Source: Amycolatopsis acidiphila (lineage in GTDB: Bacteria > Actinomycetota > Actinomycetes > Mycobacteriales > Pseudonocardiaceae). Taken from it: a stretch of DNA of 64,000 bases. Below the pieces are notes generated by a model. That model was not told the origin of the DNA, did not search any database, and saw nothing but the letters and a program-made list of their open reading frames with translations. Below, piece after piece: positions 34,105-41,575 of the stretch. Each line of letters starts with the position of its first letter. The stretch's first letter is position 1. The DNA is taken from NCBI RefSeq assembly GCF_021391495.1, contig NZ_CP090063.1, positions 3,596,001 through 3,660,000 of the forward strand, read 5' to 3'. The position numbers and the translations under genes were made by a program.

Positions 34105-35975
34105 GCCTGCGCCTCCTCGACAACGCGGACGACGCCGGTGTTGCCGTCGACCTCGATGAGCTGTCCGGTTCGGATGGTCGTCGTCGCGAAGCCGGTGCCG
34201 ACGACCGCGGGCAGGCCGTACTCGCGGCACACGATCGCGGTGTGGGCCATGATCCCGCCGACGTCGGACACCGCGGCCGAAAGCCGCGAGAAGACCGGCG
34301 CCCAGCTGGGCGCGGTGATGCGGCAGACCAGGATCTCCCCGTCCTGCACCAGGTGCAGGTCCTCCGGGTCCACGATCACCCGGGCGCGGCCGGTCGCCTT
34401 GCCCGCGGACGCCGCGACCCCGCGCAGCTCGCCGCCCTCCTCGCCCTTGGCGCCCAGCCACTCCTGCACCGACTCCTGCGTGATGCCCCAGAGCATCACG
34501 GTCAGCGGTTCGGTGATGAACTCCGGCGGCACGCCGAGCGCGGGCTGCGGCGGGTGCGCCTTGAGGACGTCCCGGATCCGCTTGCGGCGCGCGATCTCGG
34601 GGCGCCAGTAGGTGACGCCGCGAGCCTCCGTGCCGGTGGCCCAGCCGATGTTGAGGTCGTACAGCGCCGAGTAGATCTCGTTGCGGTGCAGGTAGAAGAT
34701 GTCCTCGCGGTCGTCGAGGAAGTCGTGTGCGACGAACACGTCGCCCAGCTCGCGCACCTTCGACCAGAACAGCGAGTGGTGCCAGTGCTCGACGTAGAAG
34801 TTGTGGTTCTCGACGAACGGGAACACCTTGCGGGCGAGCTCGACCAGCCCGTCGAACACCTCCTGGTCGGCCTCGGTGGGCAGGTAACCGCGGTACTCCG
34901 CGGTGATCCGGGTGCGCTCGGCGAGGATCTCGTCGAGCGGGCGGCGGATGTCCGCACCGCCGAGCAGGCTCTTGACGTATCCGCGCAGTGCGGTGAACGG
35001 CAGGCGCAGGTCGTCGATCCAGGCCCGGTCGCTGTGCGTGTAGCCGGCACCGGTGGAGAACCAGAACCACGGGTCCTTCGCCCCCTCGAACGCCTCGATC
35101 CACTGTGGACCGTTCGGGTGCGCGGCGATGGCGGCGAGCACGTCGTCCGGGTTCTCGCCATCCAGCACGAGGTCGGCCAACTCCAGCTCGACGGCGAGCT
35201 TCGCCAGCCCGCGCACCTCGTCGTCCGGGCGGAACAGCATGATGTCGATGCCCGACACCATGGCCGCGAGCGTCTGGTCGGTGATCCCGGGGAAGGCGGC
35301 CTGGCAGAACTCCTGGAACGTCAGGTACGCGCCGTACCCGAGGTTGAGCATCTCGAAGTGGTACGAGCCCATCTCGAACAGGTTCGCGGTCAGCTCGCCG
35401 TATTTCGTGAGCAGGTCGTACGTGGAGTACGTGCCCTTGTGCCGCAGGACGCTCTCCAGTGGCTCCTGCTCGGGCAGCGGGGCGAAGTGGATCGCCTTGA
35501 GCCGTTCGATGCAGCCGGTCGCCTTCGCCACCCACTGCTCGTAGATCTCGTCCCAGTTCTCGTAGTAGTGCCCGGCGCGGAGGGAGAACTCCTCGGCGCG
35601 GCGGGCGATCTCGTCGGGGTCGGTGACGGCGTTGGGGCTGATGTAGAGGTAGCCGTTGATGATCCGGTGGTCGATCCCGCCGGCGGGCGGTACCGGCCAC
35701 ACCCGCGTCGACATCTGGCTGGCGGCGACCCACCAGTTCTCGGTCATGATCGTGTCGAACGGGTAGAGCGGCTCCGGGTTGTGCATCCCGTCGAAGAACC
35801 AGAACTTGCCGTCCTCGAACTCCGCCCGCTCCTGGCTCAGCAGCGCGTAGTACGGGTACATGCTCTCCCAGCCTTCGGCGCCCGGCGGCGTCTCGACCGC
35901 GAAGGGGCTGGCGAAGCGTTCGCCGGGTACTGCCTGTGCCGGTCGCGTGCTGGGATTCGGGTCAGTCACGGTCAT
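34101..35975 (-). CDS. PEP-utilizing (phosphohistidine) mobile-domain protein
   Basis: A 624-residue protein. The C-terminal 90 residues are a PEP-utilizer mobile domain with the phosphorylatable histidine in GGIMAHTAIVCREYGLPAVVG. The large N-terminal region (about 1-500) is helical, rich in aromatic residues (MYPYYALLSQERAEF, YYENWDEIYEQWVA, WHHSLFWSKVRELGDVF), and is probably the substrate-binding part. The ATG overlaps the maleamate amidase stop. It likely shuttles phosphate from the ATP-grasp partner to the hydroxypyridine or a bound intermediate; the actual chemistry is not known to me. Confidence 0.85.
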   Translation of the reverse strand: MTVTDPNPSTRPAQAVPGERFASPFAVETPPGAEGWESMYPYYALLSQERAEFEDGKFWFFDGMHNPEPLYPFDTIMTENWWVAASQMSTRVWPVPPAGGIDHRIINGYLYISPNAVTDPDEIARRAEEFSLRAGHYYENWDEIYEQWVAKATGCIERLKAIHFAPLPEQEPLESVLRHKGTYSTYDLLTKYGELTANLFEMGSYHFEMLNLGYGAYLTFQEFCQAAFPGITDQTLAAMVSGIDIMLFRPDDEVRGLAKLAVELELADLVLDGENPDDVLAAIAAHPNGPQWIEAFEGAKDPWFWFSTGAGYTHSDRAWIDDLRLPFTALRGYVKSLLGGADIRRPLDEILAERTRITAEYRGYLPTEADQEVFDGLVELARKVFPFVENHNFYVEHWHHSLFWSKVRELGDVFVAHDFLDDREDIFYLHRNEIYSALYDLNIGWATGTEARGVTYWRPEIARRKRIRDVLKAHPPQPALGVPPEFITEPLTVMLWGITQESVQEWLGAKGEEGGELRGVAASAGKATGRARVIVDPEDLHLVQDGEILVCRITAPSWAPVFSRLSAAVSDVGGIMAHTAIVCREYGLPAVVGTGFATTTIRTGQLIEVDGNTGVVRVVEEAQA

Positions 35976-36637
35976 GCGTGCGCCTCCGCCTCGGCTGTGG
36001 TGGTGGGAAGGGTCCCGAGGTAGCTCAGGACGTCGTCGAGGTCGACGACGTCGCCGTACTTCTGGTCCATGTCGAAGAGGTTCGCCTCGTGCGGGCCCGG
36101 CGCCCGGTCGGCGACGCAGTCCCGCGGCACGAGCACCGGGTAGCCGTACTGCACGGCGTCGACGACCGTGGCCCGGACGCAGCCGCTCGTCGTCGCGCCG
36201 GTGACGACCACCGTGTCCGCCCCGGCCGACGTGAGGTACGCGGCCAGCGCCGTGCCGAAGAACGCCGACGCGCCGGTCTTGACCACCAGGTGCTCCTCCG
36301 GCCGCGGTGCGAGCCTGCCGTCGATCTCCACCAGCCTGCTGCCGAGCGTCAGCGCCGCCATGCCGGTCGCCTTCCGCAGCCACGCGAGCGTGCCGACCTG
36401 GCCGGGGTCGTAGGCGATGGTGGTGAACACGACCGGCAGGCCGAGTTCGCGAGCCCGGCCGAGCAGCCGCGCGGTGGCCAGCACGGGCCCGGTCATGTCC
36501 GCGCCCGTCGGGTACGCGCGGTCGGTGAACCCGTAGGAGAAGTCGACCACGATCACGGCGGGTCGCGCGCCTCGCGGTACCCGGCGGCCGAAACCGGCTT
36601 GGTCGTAGACGCGTGCGGTCGAGGACGGGGTGTCCAC
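35972..36637 (-). CDS. nicF: Maleamate amidohydrolase (NicF-like isochorismatase family)
   Basis: A 221-residue cysteine hydrolase. The triad is D32 (VIVVDFSYGF), K120 (HLVVKTGASAFFGT) and C153 (TGATTSGCVRATVVD). It converts maleamate to maleate and ammonia; N-carbamoylsarcosine amidase is the closest alternative, but the pathway context decides. The GTG at 36635-36637 has GGGAG six bases upstream. It is the first gene of the eleven-gene operon, directly downstream of the palindromic operator at 36672-36689. Confidence 0.88.
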   Translation of the reverse strand: MDTPSSTARVYDQAGFGRRVPRGARPAVIVVDFSYGFTDRAYPTGADMTGPVLATARLLGRARELGLPVVFTTIAYDPGQVGTLAWLRKATGMAALTLGSRLVEIDGRLAPRPEEHLVVKTGASAFFGTALAAYLTSAGADTVVVTGATTSGCVRATVVDAVQYGYPVLVPRDCVADRAPGPHEANLFDMDQKYGDVVDLDDVLSYLGTLPTTTAEAEAHA

Positions 36638-36671
36638 CGGCGGCTCCCTTCGTTGGAAAGCTCCACCAGTG

Positions 36672-36689
36672 TGGCATACATGTATACCA
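36672..36689. promoter_or_regulatory. Palindromic operator 1, hydroxypyridine operon
   Basis: TGGCATACATGTATACCA is an 18-base palindrome with a single mismatched pair, 34 bases upstream of the maleamate amidase start. Its core ATACATGTAT is perfect. It shares the pattern GCATAC-NN-GTATACC with a second site about 194 bases away, and the GTATAC core suits FadR/GntR-type regulators. The GntR gene at 38474 is the natural candidate binder. The overlap with the expected promoter suggests repression. Confidence 0.7.
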
Positions 36690-36867
36690 TTTTGGCAAGG
36701 ACTTCCTCGCGGAATTCTCGGGCGGCAGTGGGTCCAGTCTGCGTCACGCACCCGGTTCGGGGGAAGGGCTCGGCGCCCGTCGCAACCTGTCCGTCATGAT
36801 CCGTAACCCGTCTGTCACGAGGAAAACCAGCAGGTCACGGGGTCGACACGAAGGCTTGCCGCGAGTT

Positions 36868-36881
36868 GCATACCGGTATAC
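36868..36881. promoter_or_regulatory. Palindromic operator 2, transporter side
   Basis: GCATACCGGTATAC repeats the operator 1 pattern with a perfect ATACCGGTAT core and lies 115 bases upstream of the transporter ATG. A further half-site GCATACC begins at 36895. The rest of the 359-base gap (36638-36996) holds no gene that I can support. Two sites flanking a divergent promoter pair would allow joint control of degradation operon and transporter, possibly by looping. Confidence 0.68.
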
Positions 36882-36996
36882 CTTCTTGCTTCACGCATAC
36901 CCGCGGCACCCGCGGGAGCGGTTTCTCGGCACCTCCGCGGATCTCGCCCACTCCGGCGCACTCGGTGCGCCCCTTCCGTCCCCGCTGGGAGAAGTG

Positions 36997-38373
36997 ATGC
37001 CACAGTTCCCCGAACAGGCCTCCACCAACTGGGTCCTGTCGACCTTCATCTACACCGTCGGCGCGGTCGCCGTCCTGCTCGTCGTGGCGGGACTCGTGTT
37101 CGTCGACACCGGCCTCGTCCGCCGGCGCAACGTCCTCGACACCACCGTGCAGAAGATCGGCGCCGCGATGGTCGGCGGTCTCGGCACCCTGCTCATCGGC
37201 TACCCGATCTGGCAGTGGCAGTTCAACCAGGCGTTCGGCGTGCCGGAGCCGTTCCGGCAGGCGGTGCGGGACTGGTGGCTCGGCGGCGCCTTCACCACCA
37301 CGTCGTCGCGGTACGTCGACCCAGCCGCCCTGCCCGAGGCCGACGTGCAGCAGATCTTCCTGGTGTTCTTCGTGACCTTCACGATGGCGACCGTCGCGTT
37401 GATCCACACCGGCGTGGTCGAACGGATCAAGCCGGTTCCCCTCTACGTCATGTCCTTCGTCGTCGGCGCGGTGCTCTCACCGCTCGTCGGTTATCTGTGC
37501 TGGGGTTCGCTGTCGCCGCTCACGCTGCGCGGAACCCACGACTTCGACGGCGTCTTTCCGCTCTACATCACCGCGGGCACGTTCGTGCTCGTGCTGGCGT
37601 GGCGCGTCGGCCCGCGGCTCGGCGCCTTCCTGCCGCACCGCAGCGGCGCGAAGCCCGCGTCCCACAACGCGGCGTTCGTGGGCATCGGGGTGCTGCTGAT
37701 ACTGGTGGCCCTGCCGTTCGTGACGCTCGGCAGCGGCTACATCGTGCCGGGCACGGGTTTCTTCGGGATCTCGTTCACCGAAAGCGGGCTCGGGCTGGTC
37801 GTCGTGAACCTGTTCGCCGCGCTGCTCGGCGGTGCGGTGACGGGGTTGCTGCTGGCGTACCGGCGCCGGGACGCGACCTCGGCGCTGCTCGGCCCGGTCG
37901 CCGGTGTCGTCATGGCGGGCACGCTGCTCGACATCGGGAACGCCTGGGAGTGCCTGCTCGTCGGCGCGCTCGGGCCGGTGGTCGCGCTCGGCACCGCGGC
38001 GTTGCTGAAGAAGGCGCGCATCGACGACCCGAAGGTGGTGCCGCTGGCACTCGGCCCCGGTGCGATCGGTGCCGTGCTGACGGGCTTCCTGAAGTGGGGC
38101 ACGCGAACCGGTGGTTACCTCGGGCTGGACGGCGCGCACGCGGTGGGCGTCGGGGAGATCACGCCGTGGTGGCAGCTGGCGGGGGTCGTGGCGACGATGC
38201 TGGTGGCCGGGGTGCCCGCGCTGCTGCTGTGTCTGGTGTTCGAGCGGTTCGACGGGCTCCGGGCGAGCGAGCATGAGGAGCTCGTGGGGCTCGACCAGAC
38301 GCGGTGGGGCGTGTCGAACTTCGCGGACGACCTGGAGGCGATGCCGGTGGCGGAGCCGCCGGTGCCCGCGTGA
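36997..38373 (+). CDS. Amt-fold membrane transporter lacking the pore twin histidines
   Basis: A 458-residue protein with about eleven helices and ammonium-transporter family marks: VDTGLVRRRNVLDTTVQKIG in helix 1-2, ALIHTGVVERIKP, the conserved D182 in HDFDG, and RIDDPKVV before the last helices. Where E. coli AmtB has H168, eight residues after its conserved aspartate, this protein has Y190; the second pore histidine (H318, DDP-CDVFGVHG) aligns with leucine near L352. The ATG at 36997 follows GGGAG. It is divergent from the hydroxypyridine operon. It may carry a neutral or organic substrate such as a hydroxypyridine, or ammonium in an altered way. Confidence 0.8.
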   Translation: MPQFPEQASTNWVLSTFIYTVGAVAVLLVVAGLVFVDTGLVRRRNVLDTTVQKIGAAMVGGLGTLLIGYPIWQWQFNQAFGVPEPFRQAVRDWWLGGAFTTTSSRYVDPAALPEADVQQIFLVFFVTFTMATVALIHTGVVERIKPVPLYVMSFVVGAVLSPLVGYLCWGSLSPLTLRGTHDFDGVFPLYITAGTFVLVLAWRVGPRLGAFLPHRSGAKPASHNAAFVGIGVLLILVALPFVTLGSGYIVPGTGFFGISFTESGLGLVVVNLFAALLGGAVTGLLLAYRRRDATSALLGPVAGVVMAGTLLDIGNAWECLLVGALGPVVALGTAALLKKARIDDPKVVPLALGPGAIGAVLTGFLKWGTRTGGYLGLDGAHAVGVGEITPWWQLAGVVATMLVAGVPALLLCLVFERFDGLRASEHEELVGLDQTRWGVSNFADDLEAMPVAEPPVPA

Positions 38374-38378
38374 CTCCG

Positions 38379-38410
38379 GCGGCGGGGCCCGTTTCCGGCG
38401 GGCCCGCCGC
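38379..38410 (+). terminator. GC-rich hairpin after the Amt-like gene
   Basis: The arms GCGGCGGGGCCCG and CGGGCCCGCCGC pair with one bulged G and a loop of seven bases, starting six bases after the transporter stop. There is no U-run, which is common for actinobacterial terminators. It could separate the transporter transcript from gntR. Confidence 0.45.
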
Positions 38411-38473
38411 TATGATCTGCACTTGGCCCGCGGCGCATCCGGCGGTCGCGGCGAGCGTTGGGAGAGCGCGTTC

Positions 38474-39175
38474 ATGCAGTCACCGGGGCGTGGCGTGGTG
38501 CCCCTGTCCCAGCGCACGAGCGAGGGTGTGGCGCGCGTCCTGCGGAACGAGATCTTCTCCGGCCGGCTCAAGCCGGGGGAGCCGGTGCGGGAGCGGCTGC
38601 TGGCCGAGCAGCTCGGCGTGAGCCGGACGCCGGTGCGAGAAGCCCTGTTCACGCTGCAGAGCGAGGGGCTGGTCGAGCTGACGCCCAACCGGGGCGCGAC
38701 CGTTCGCACCATCACCGCGCGCGACATCATGCAGATCTACACGCTGCGCGAGGTACTCGAGTCGTACGCGGCGGGCGAGGCGGCGCAGGCCAGGACGAGC
38801 GAGGACCTGGAGGCACTCGAGGACGCGCACGCGAAGCTGGAGCGCGTCTCGCCGACGGGCACCCCGATGCAGGTCGCGATGGCCGACCTGGCCTTCCACA
38901 CGCTCGTCAGCGAGGCGGCGGGAAGCCGGATGCTGCAGACGATCATGGGACAGGTCCTGGCGTTCACGGTCAGCTTCCGGTCGAACTACTCCTATCCGGG
39001 TGAGCGGGCCGCCGTGGCGATCGAACAGCACCGCGCGATCCTCGACGCGCTCCGGGAACAGGACGCCGAGCGGGCGGAGCGGCTCATGCGGGAGCATGTC
39101 GAATCGGCGAGGCTCTTCGCGCTGCGGCACTTCACGCATGCGCAGCGGGAGGCAGAGCCCGAGACGGGCACCTGA
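38474..39175 (+). CDS. GntR/FCD-family transcriptional regulator
   Basis: A 233-residue FadR-subfamily regulator: N-terminal winged helix (residues 10-78, with ERLLAEQLGVSRTPVREALFTL and LVELTPNRGATV) and an all-helical FCD effector domain (MADLAFHTLVSEAAG, EQHRAILDALREQD) holding histidines that commonly bind a metal near the effector. The ATG at 38474 is placed by similarity. It lies downstream of the Amt-like gene and probably binds the two GTATAC palindromes in the 36.6-37.0 kb gap, with the inducer likely a hydroxypyridine or a downstream acid. Confidence 0.88.
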   Translation: MQSPGRGVVPLSQRTSEGVARVLRNEIFSGRLKPGEPVRERLLAEQLGVSRTPVREALFTLQSEGLVELTPNRGATVRTITARDIMQIYTLREVLESYAAGEAAQARTSEDLEALEDAHAKLERVSPTGTPMQVAMADLAFHTLVSEAAGSRMLQTIMGQVLAFTVSFRSNYSYPGERAAVAIEQHRAILDALREQDAERAERLMREHVESARLFALRHFTHAQREAEPETGT

Positions 39176-39289
39176 GCAGATCGCTGTGCCGCGTACGCGC
39201 CTGTGTGTGGCCGGCGCCGAGCCCGCGAACGCCTCGGGCGCGCGGGCATCGGCGATCTGTCCCAACTGCGGGACGTCCTTCACCACTGT

Positions 39290-39600
39290 CGCGAAGGCTC
39301 GGCGAACACGGCGGGTCGAGGGGTGGGAGTACGCCTTGTCGCCCCGCAGCCGGACATCCAGCGGCCCAGCGCCGGCATAGCCGGAGGCGAGGTCGTCCTC
39401 CACCAGGGGCAGCAAGTGGGGATTGTCTCCGGCCTGTCCGGGGCTCAGTCGCACGGCGACGAGGTCGCGGGTGGCGTCGGCCAGCGCGTGAATCTTGGTG
39501 GTCAGCCCGCCACGGGAGCGGCCCAGCGCGTGATTGTCCGGCTCGGCGGGCGGATTCGTGTCGATCGCCCCAGCCCGCTGTGTGGTCGCCGGCCGGCTCC
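39290..39600 (-). pseudogene. IS5-family transposase remnant
   Basis: On the minus strand the stretch DNHALGRSRGGLTTKIHALAD, followed by VAVRLSPGQAGDNPHLLPL and LRGDKAYSHPSTRR, is the central DDE part of an IS5-group transposase. The first and last thirds are missing, and no inverted ends or target duplication are visible. It is a decayed insertion between the hydroxypyridine cluster and the glycan unit, marking a probable junction of acquired segments. The rest of 39176-39845 holds only the operators described separately. Confidence 0.75.
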
Positions 39601-39629
39601 CGGCCCGGGATCGCCGTCCAGGTGGCCTA

Positions 39630-39676
39630 TTGCAACGTGTGCAAACCCGCAGTACCGTTCTTGCAAACGATGGCAA
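39630..39676. promoter_or_regulatory. Two LacI-type operators upstream of the sialidase
   Basis: TTGCAACGTGTGCAA (39630-39644) and TTGCAAACGATGGCAA (39661-39676) are pseudo-palindromes with TTGC/GCAA arms and a central CG, typical of LacI-family sites. The first is the exact reverse complement of the site at 46961-46975 upstream of the ABC transporter operon. They lie 170-215 bases before the sialidase start, so a long leader or a promoter within 39680-39845 is implied. Confidence 0.7.
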
Positions 39677-39845
39677 AGCGGCCTGCGGTGGGCACCCGGA
39701 GCATCGGCTGACGGCGAGAACGGCGGACGGCCCGTGTGCTGCCGCAGCGGCTCGGCGATCTCGGATGCTGCTCGGGTGGGCTCAGCGGGACGACGGATCG
39801 AGCTGTCCGCGGCCGCGGCGCCATCCCGTCCGAGGAGTGAGGTCC

Positions 39846-41519
39846 ATGGCCCCTGGTCCCCTGATTTTCCATCACCGCTCTGATCCCCGGCGGCGCGTCG
39901 CGCTGCTCGCCGCCGCTGTGCTGACCGCCGCCGTGGCGGCCGCCGTTCCGGCGGCAACGGCCACGGCGGCCACCACATCGGGCGGAGTCCTCTACCGTCC
40001 GAGCACCGCGAGCGGGTCCACAGAGGACGCGAGCTACCCACGGGTGATCCGCCTCGAACACAGCGGCAGCGCGAACGGCACGTTGCTGTCCACGTTCTCC
40101 CATTCCGGCACAGGCGTGACGAAGGCGAACTTCCCGGTCTACCGCTCCACCGACAACGGCGTCACGTGGACGTCCTCGCCGATCGGCACGGTCACCGACA
40201 CCCAGCACGGCTGGGATCTCGACGGCCCGACGCTGTACGAACTCCCGCGCGCCGAAGGCTCACTGCCGGCAGGCACACTGCTCGCCGCCGGCACAGCGTG
40301 GAACCACGGCGACTACACGCAGCAGGCTGTCGAGGTGTTCGTCTCCACCGACCAGGGCGCGCACTGGACCTACCGCAGTTCGTGCGCCGCCGAGTCGGGC
40401 ATGGCCGACACGACCGGCCACGGCATCTGGGAACCGGAGTTCACCACCACCGATCACGGGCTGATCTGCTACTACTCCGACGAACGCCCGTCGGTGAACA
40501 ACTACGCGCAGGTCCTCGCGCACACCGTGTCCACCGACGGCGGCCTGACCTGGGGCAGCGAGGTCTACGACGTCGCGGTGCAGAACGGCGTGGAACGGCC
40601 CGGCATGACCACGGTCGTCGCGCTGCCCAACGGCACTTACGCGATGACGTACGAGGACTGCAAAGCCGGCTTCGACCCGGACCAGGCGTGCGACATCTAC
40701 CTCAAAACCTCGTCCGACGCCGAATCGTGGAACCCCGGCAGCCTCGGCACCCGCATCGAGACCAGCGACCACCGCTTCCTGCTCCACACCCCGTATCTGG
40801 CCTGGTCCTCCGCGGGTGGTGCCAACGGAACACTCATCGCTTCCGGGCAGCGGGTGGTCGCGGGCACCGACGGTTCGCTCGCGGTCCAGCCGGAGGACGG
40901 TCACGTGCTGTTCGTGAACCGGAACCTCGGGTCCGGTGCCTGGCAGGAGATCACCACGCCGGTCACCACGGCCCCGACCGGCGGCTACGACGCGGGTGAG
41001 ACTTCCTGCGCCGGGTACAGTTCACCGCTGCTCGCGGCGGCTTCCGGCAACACGTTCCTCATGCTCGCGGGCACGCATCTGTCCACGGGCAAGTGCGAGA
41101 CGGCCTTCGGCACGGCCACGCTGCCGAACGCGCAGGGCCAGATCACCGGCCCCGGCGACACCGGCAAATGCGTCGACGTGAACACCAACACCTCGGTCAA
41201 CGGCAACGCGGTGCAGCTCTACACCTGCGGCATCGCGACGGGTCAGCAGTGGTCGCTCGAAACCGACGGCACGATCCGCGCCTACGACAAGTGCCTGAAC
41301 ATCGTGAACAACGGCACCGCCAATTCGTCCAAAGTAGAGCTTCGTGACTGCCTGGGCACCGCCGCCCAGCAATGGCAGGCGCGTGCCGACGGGTCGATCT
41401 ACAACCCGCAGTCGGGCCGCTGCCTGGACGACCCGGCCGCCCAGACCACGGACGGTACGCAGCTGCAGATCTACGACTGCAACGGCCTGTTCACCCAGGT
41501 GTGGCACGTCCCCGCCTGA
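39846..41519 (+). CDS. Secreted sialidase-family hydrolase with ricin-B lectin domain
   Basis: A 557-residue exported protein. Residues 1-42 are a twin-arginine-like or Sec signal (RRRVALLAAAVLTAAVAAAV, then ATATA). Residues about 45-430 form a sialidase-type beta-propeller with Asp boxes STDNGVTW, STDQGAHW and STDGGLTW. Residues about 433-557 form a ricin-type trefoil with the QxW-like repeats GQQWSL, AQQWQA and TQVWHV. It likely cleaves a terminal sugar from extracellular glycans while the lectin domain anchors it to polysaccharide. Sialic acid specificity is unproven. Controlled by the LacI operators upstream. Confidence 0.85.
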   Translation: MAPGPLIFHHRSDPRRRVALLAAAVLTAAVAAAVPAATATAATTSGGVLYRPSTASGSTEDASYPRVIRLEHSGSANGTLLSTFSHSGTGVTKANFPVYRSTDNGVTWTSSPIGTVTDTQHGWDLDGPTLYELPRAEGSLPAGTLLAAGTAWNHGDYTQQAVEVFVSTDQGAHWTYRSSCAAESGMADTTGHGIWEPEFTTTDHGLICYYSDERPSVNNYAQVLAHTVSTDGGLTWGSEVYDVAVQNGVERPGMTTVVALPNGTYAMTYEDCKAGFDPDQACDIYLKTSSDAESWNPGSLGTRIETSDHRFLLHTPYLAWSSAGGANGTLIASGQRVVAGTDGSLAVQPEDGHVLFVNRNLGSGAWQEITTPVTTAPTGGYDAGETSCAGYSSPLLAAASGNTFLMLAGTHLSTGKCETAFGTATLPNAQGQITGPGDTGKCVDVNTNTSVNGNAVQLYTCGIATGQQWSLETDGTIRAYDKCLNIVNNGTANSSKVELRDCLGTAAQQWQARADGSIYNPQSGRCLDDPAAQTTDGTQLQIYDCNGLFTQVWHVPA

Positions 41520-41532
41520 GTCCTTCGAGCAT

Positions 41533-41573
41533 GAAAGGGGAGGCCGGTCCACGGTGGACCGGCCTCCCCTTTC
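41533..41573. terminator. Bidirectional 19-bp hairpin terminator
   Basis: Perfect 19-base arms (41533-41551 and 41555-41573) with a three-base loop lie between the stops of the convergent sialidase and GH2 genes. Each strand ends with a short CCCCTTTC run. The stem is strong enough to terminate transcripts from both sides. Confidence 0.85.
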
Positions 41574-41575
41574 GC

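Noticed and set aside
25434..36637. Nicotinate or picolinate degradation as pathway assignment
   Set aside because: No cytochrome-linked NicB, no NicC-type monooxygenase and no 6-hydroxynicotinate steps; dikinase pair and separate SRPBCC fit 3-hydroxypyridine better.
34101..36698. 865-codon frame covering the PEP-utilizing gene and the maleamate amidase region
   Set aside because: The N-terminal part is Arg/Pro-rich antisense-like noise over the amidase; the ATG at 35975 has proper overlap and protein-like sequence.
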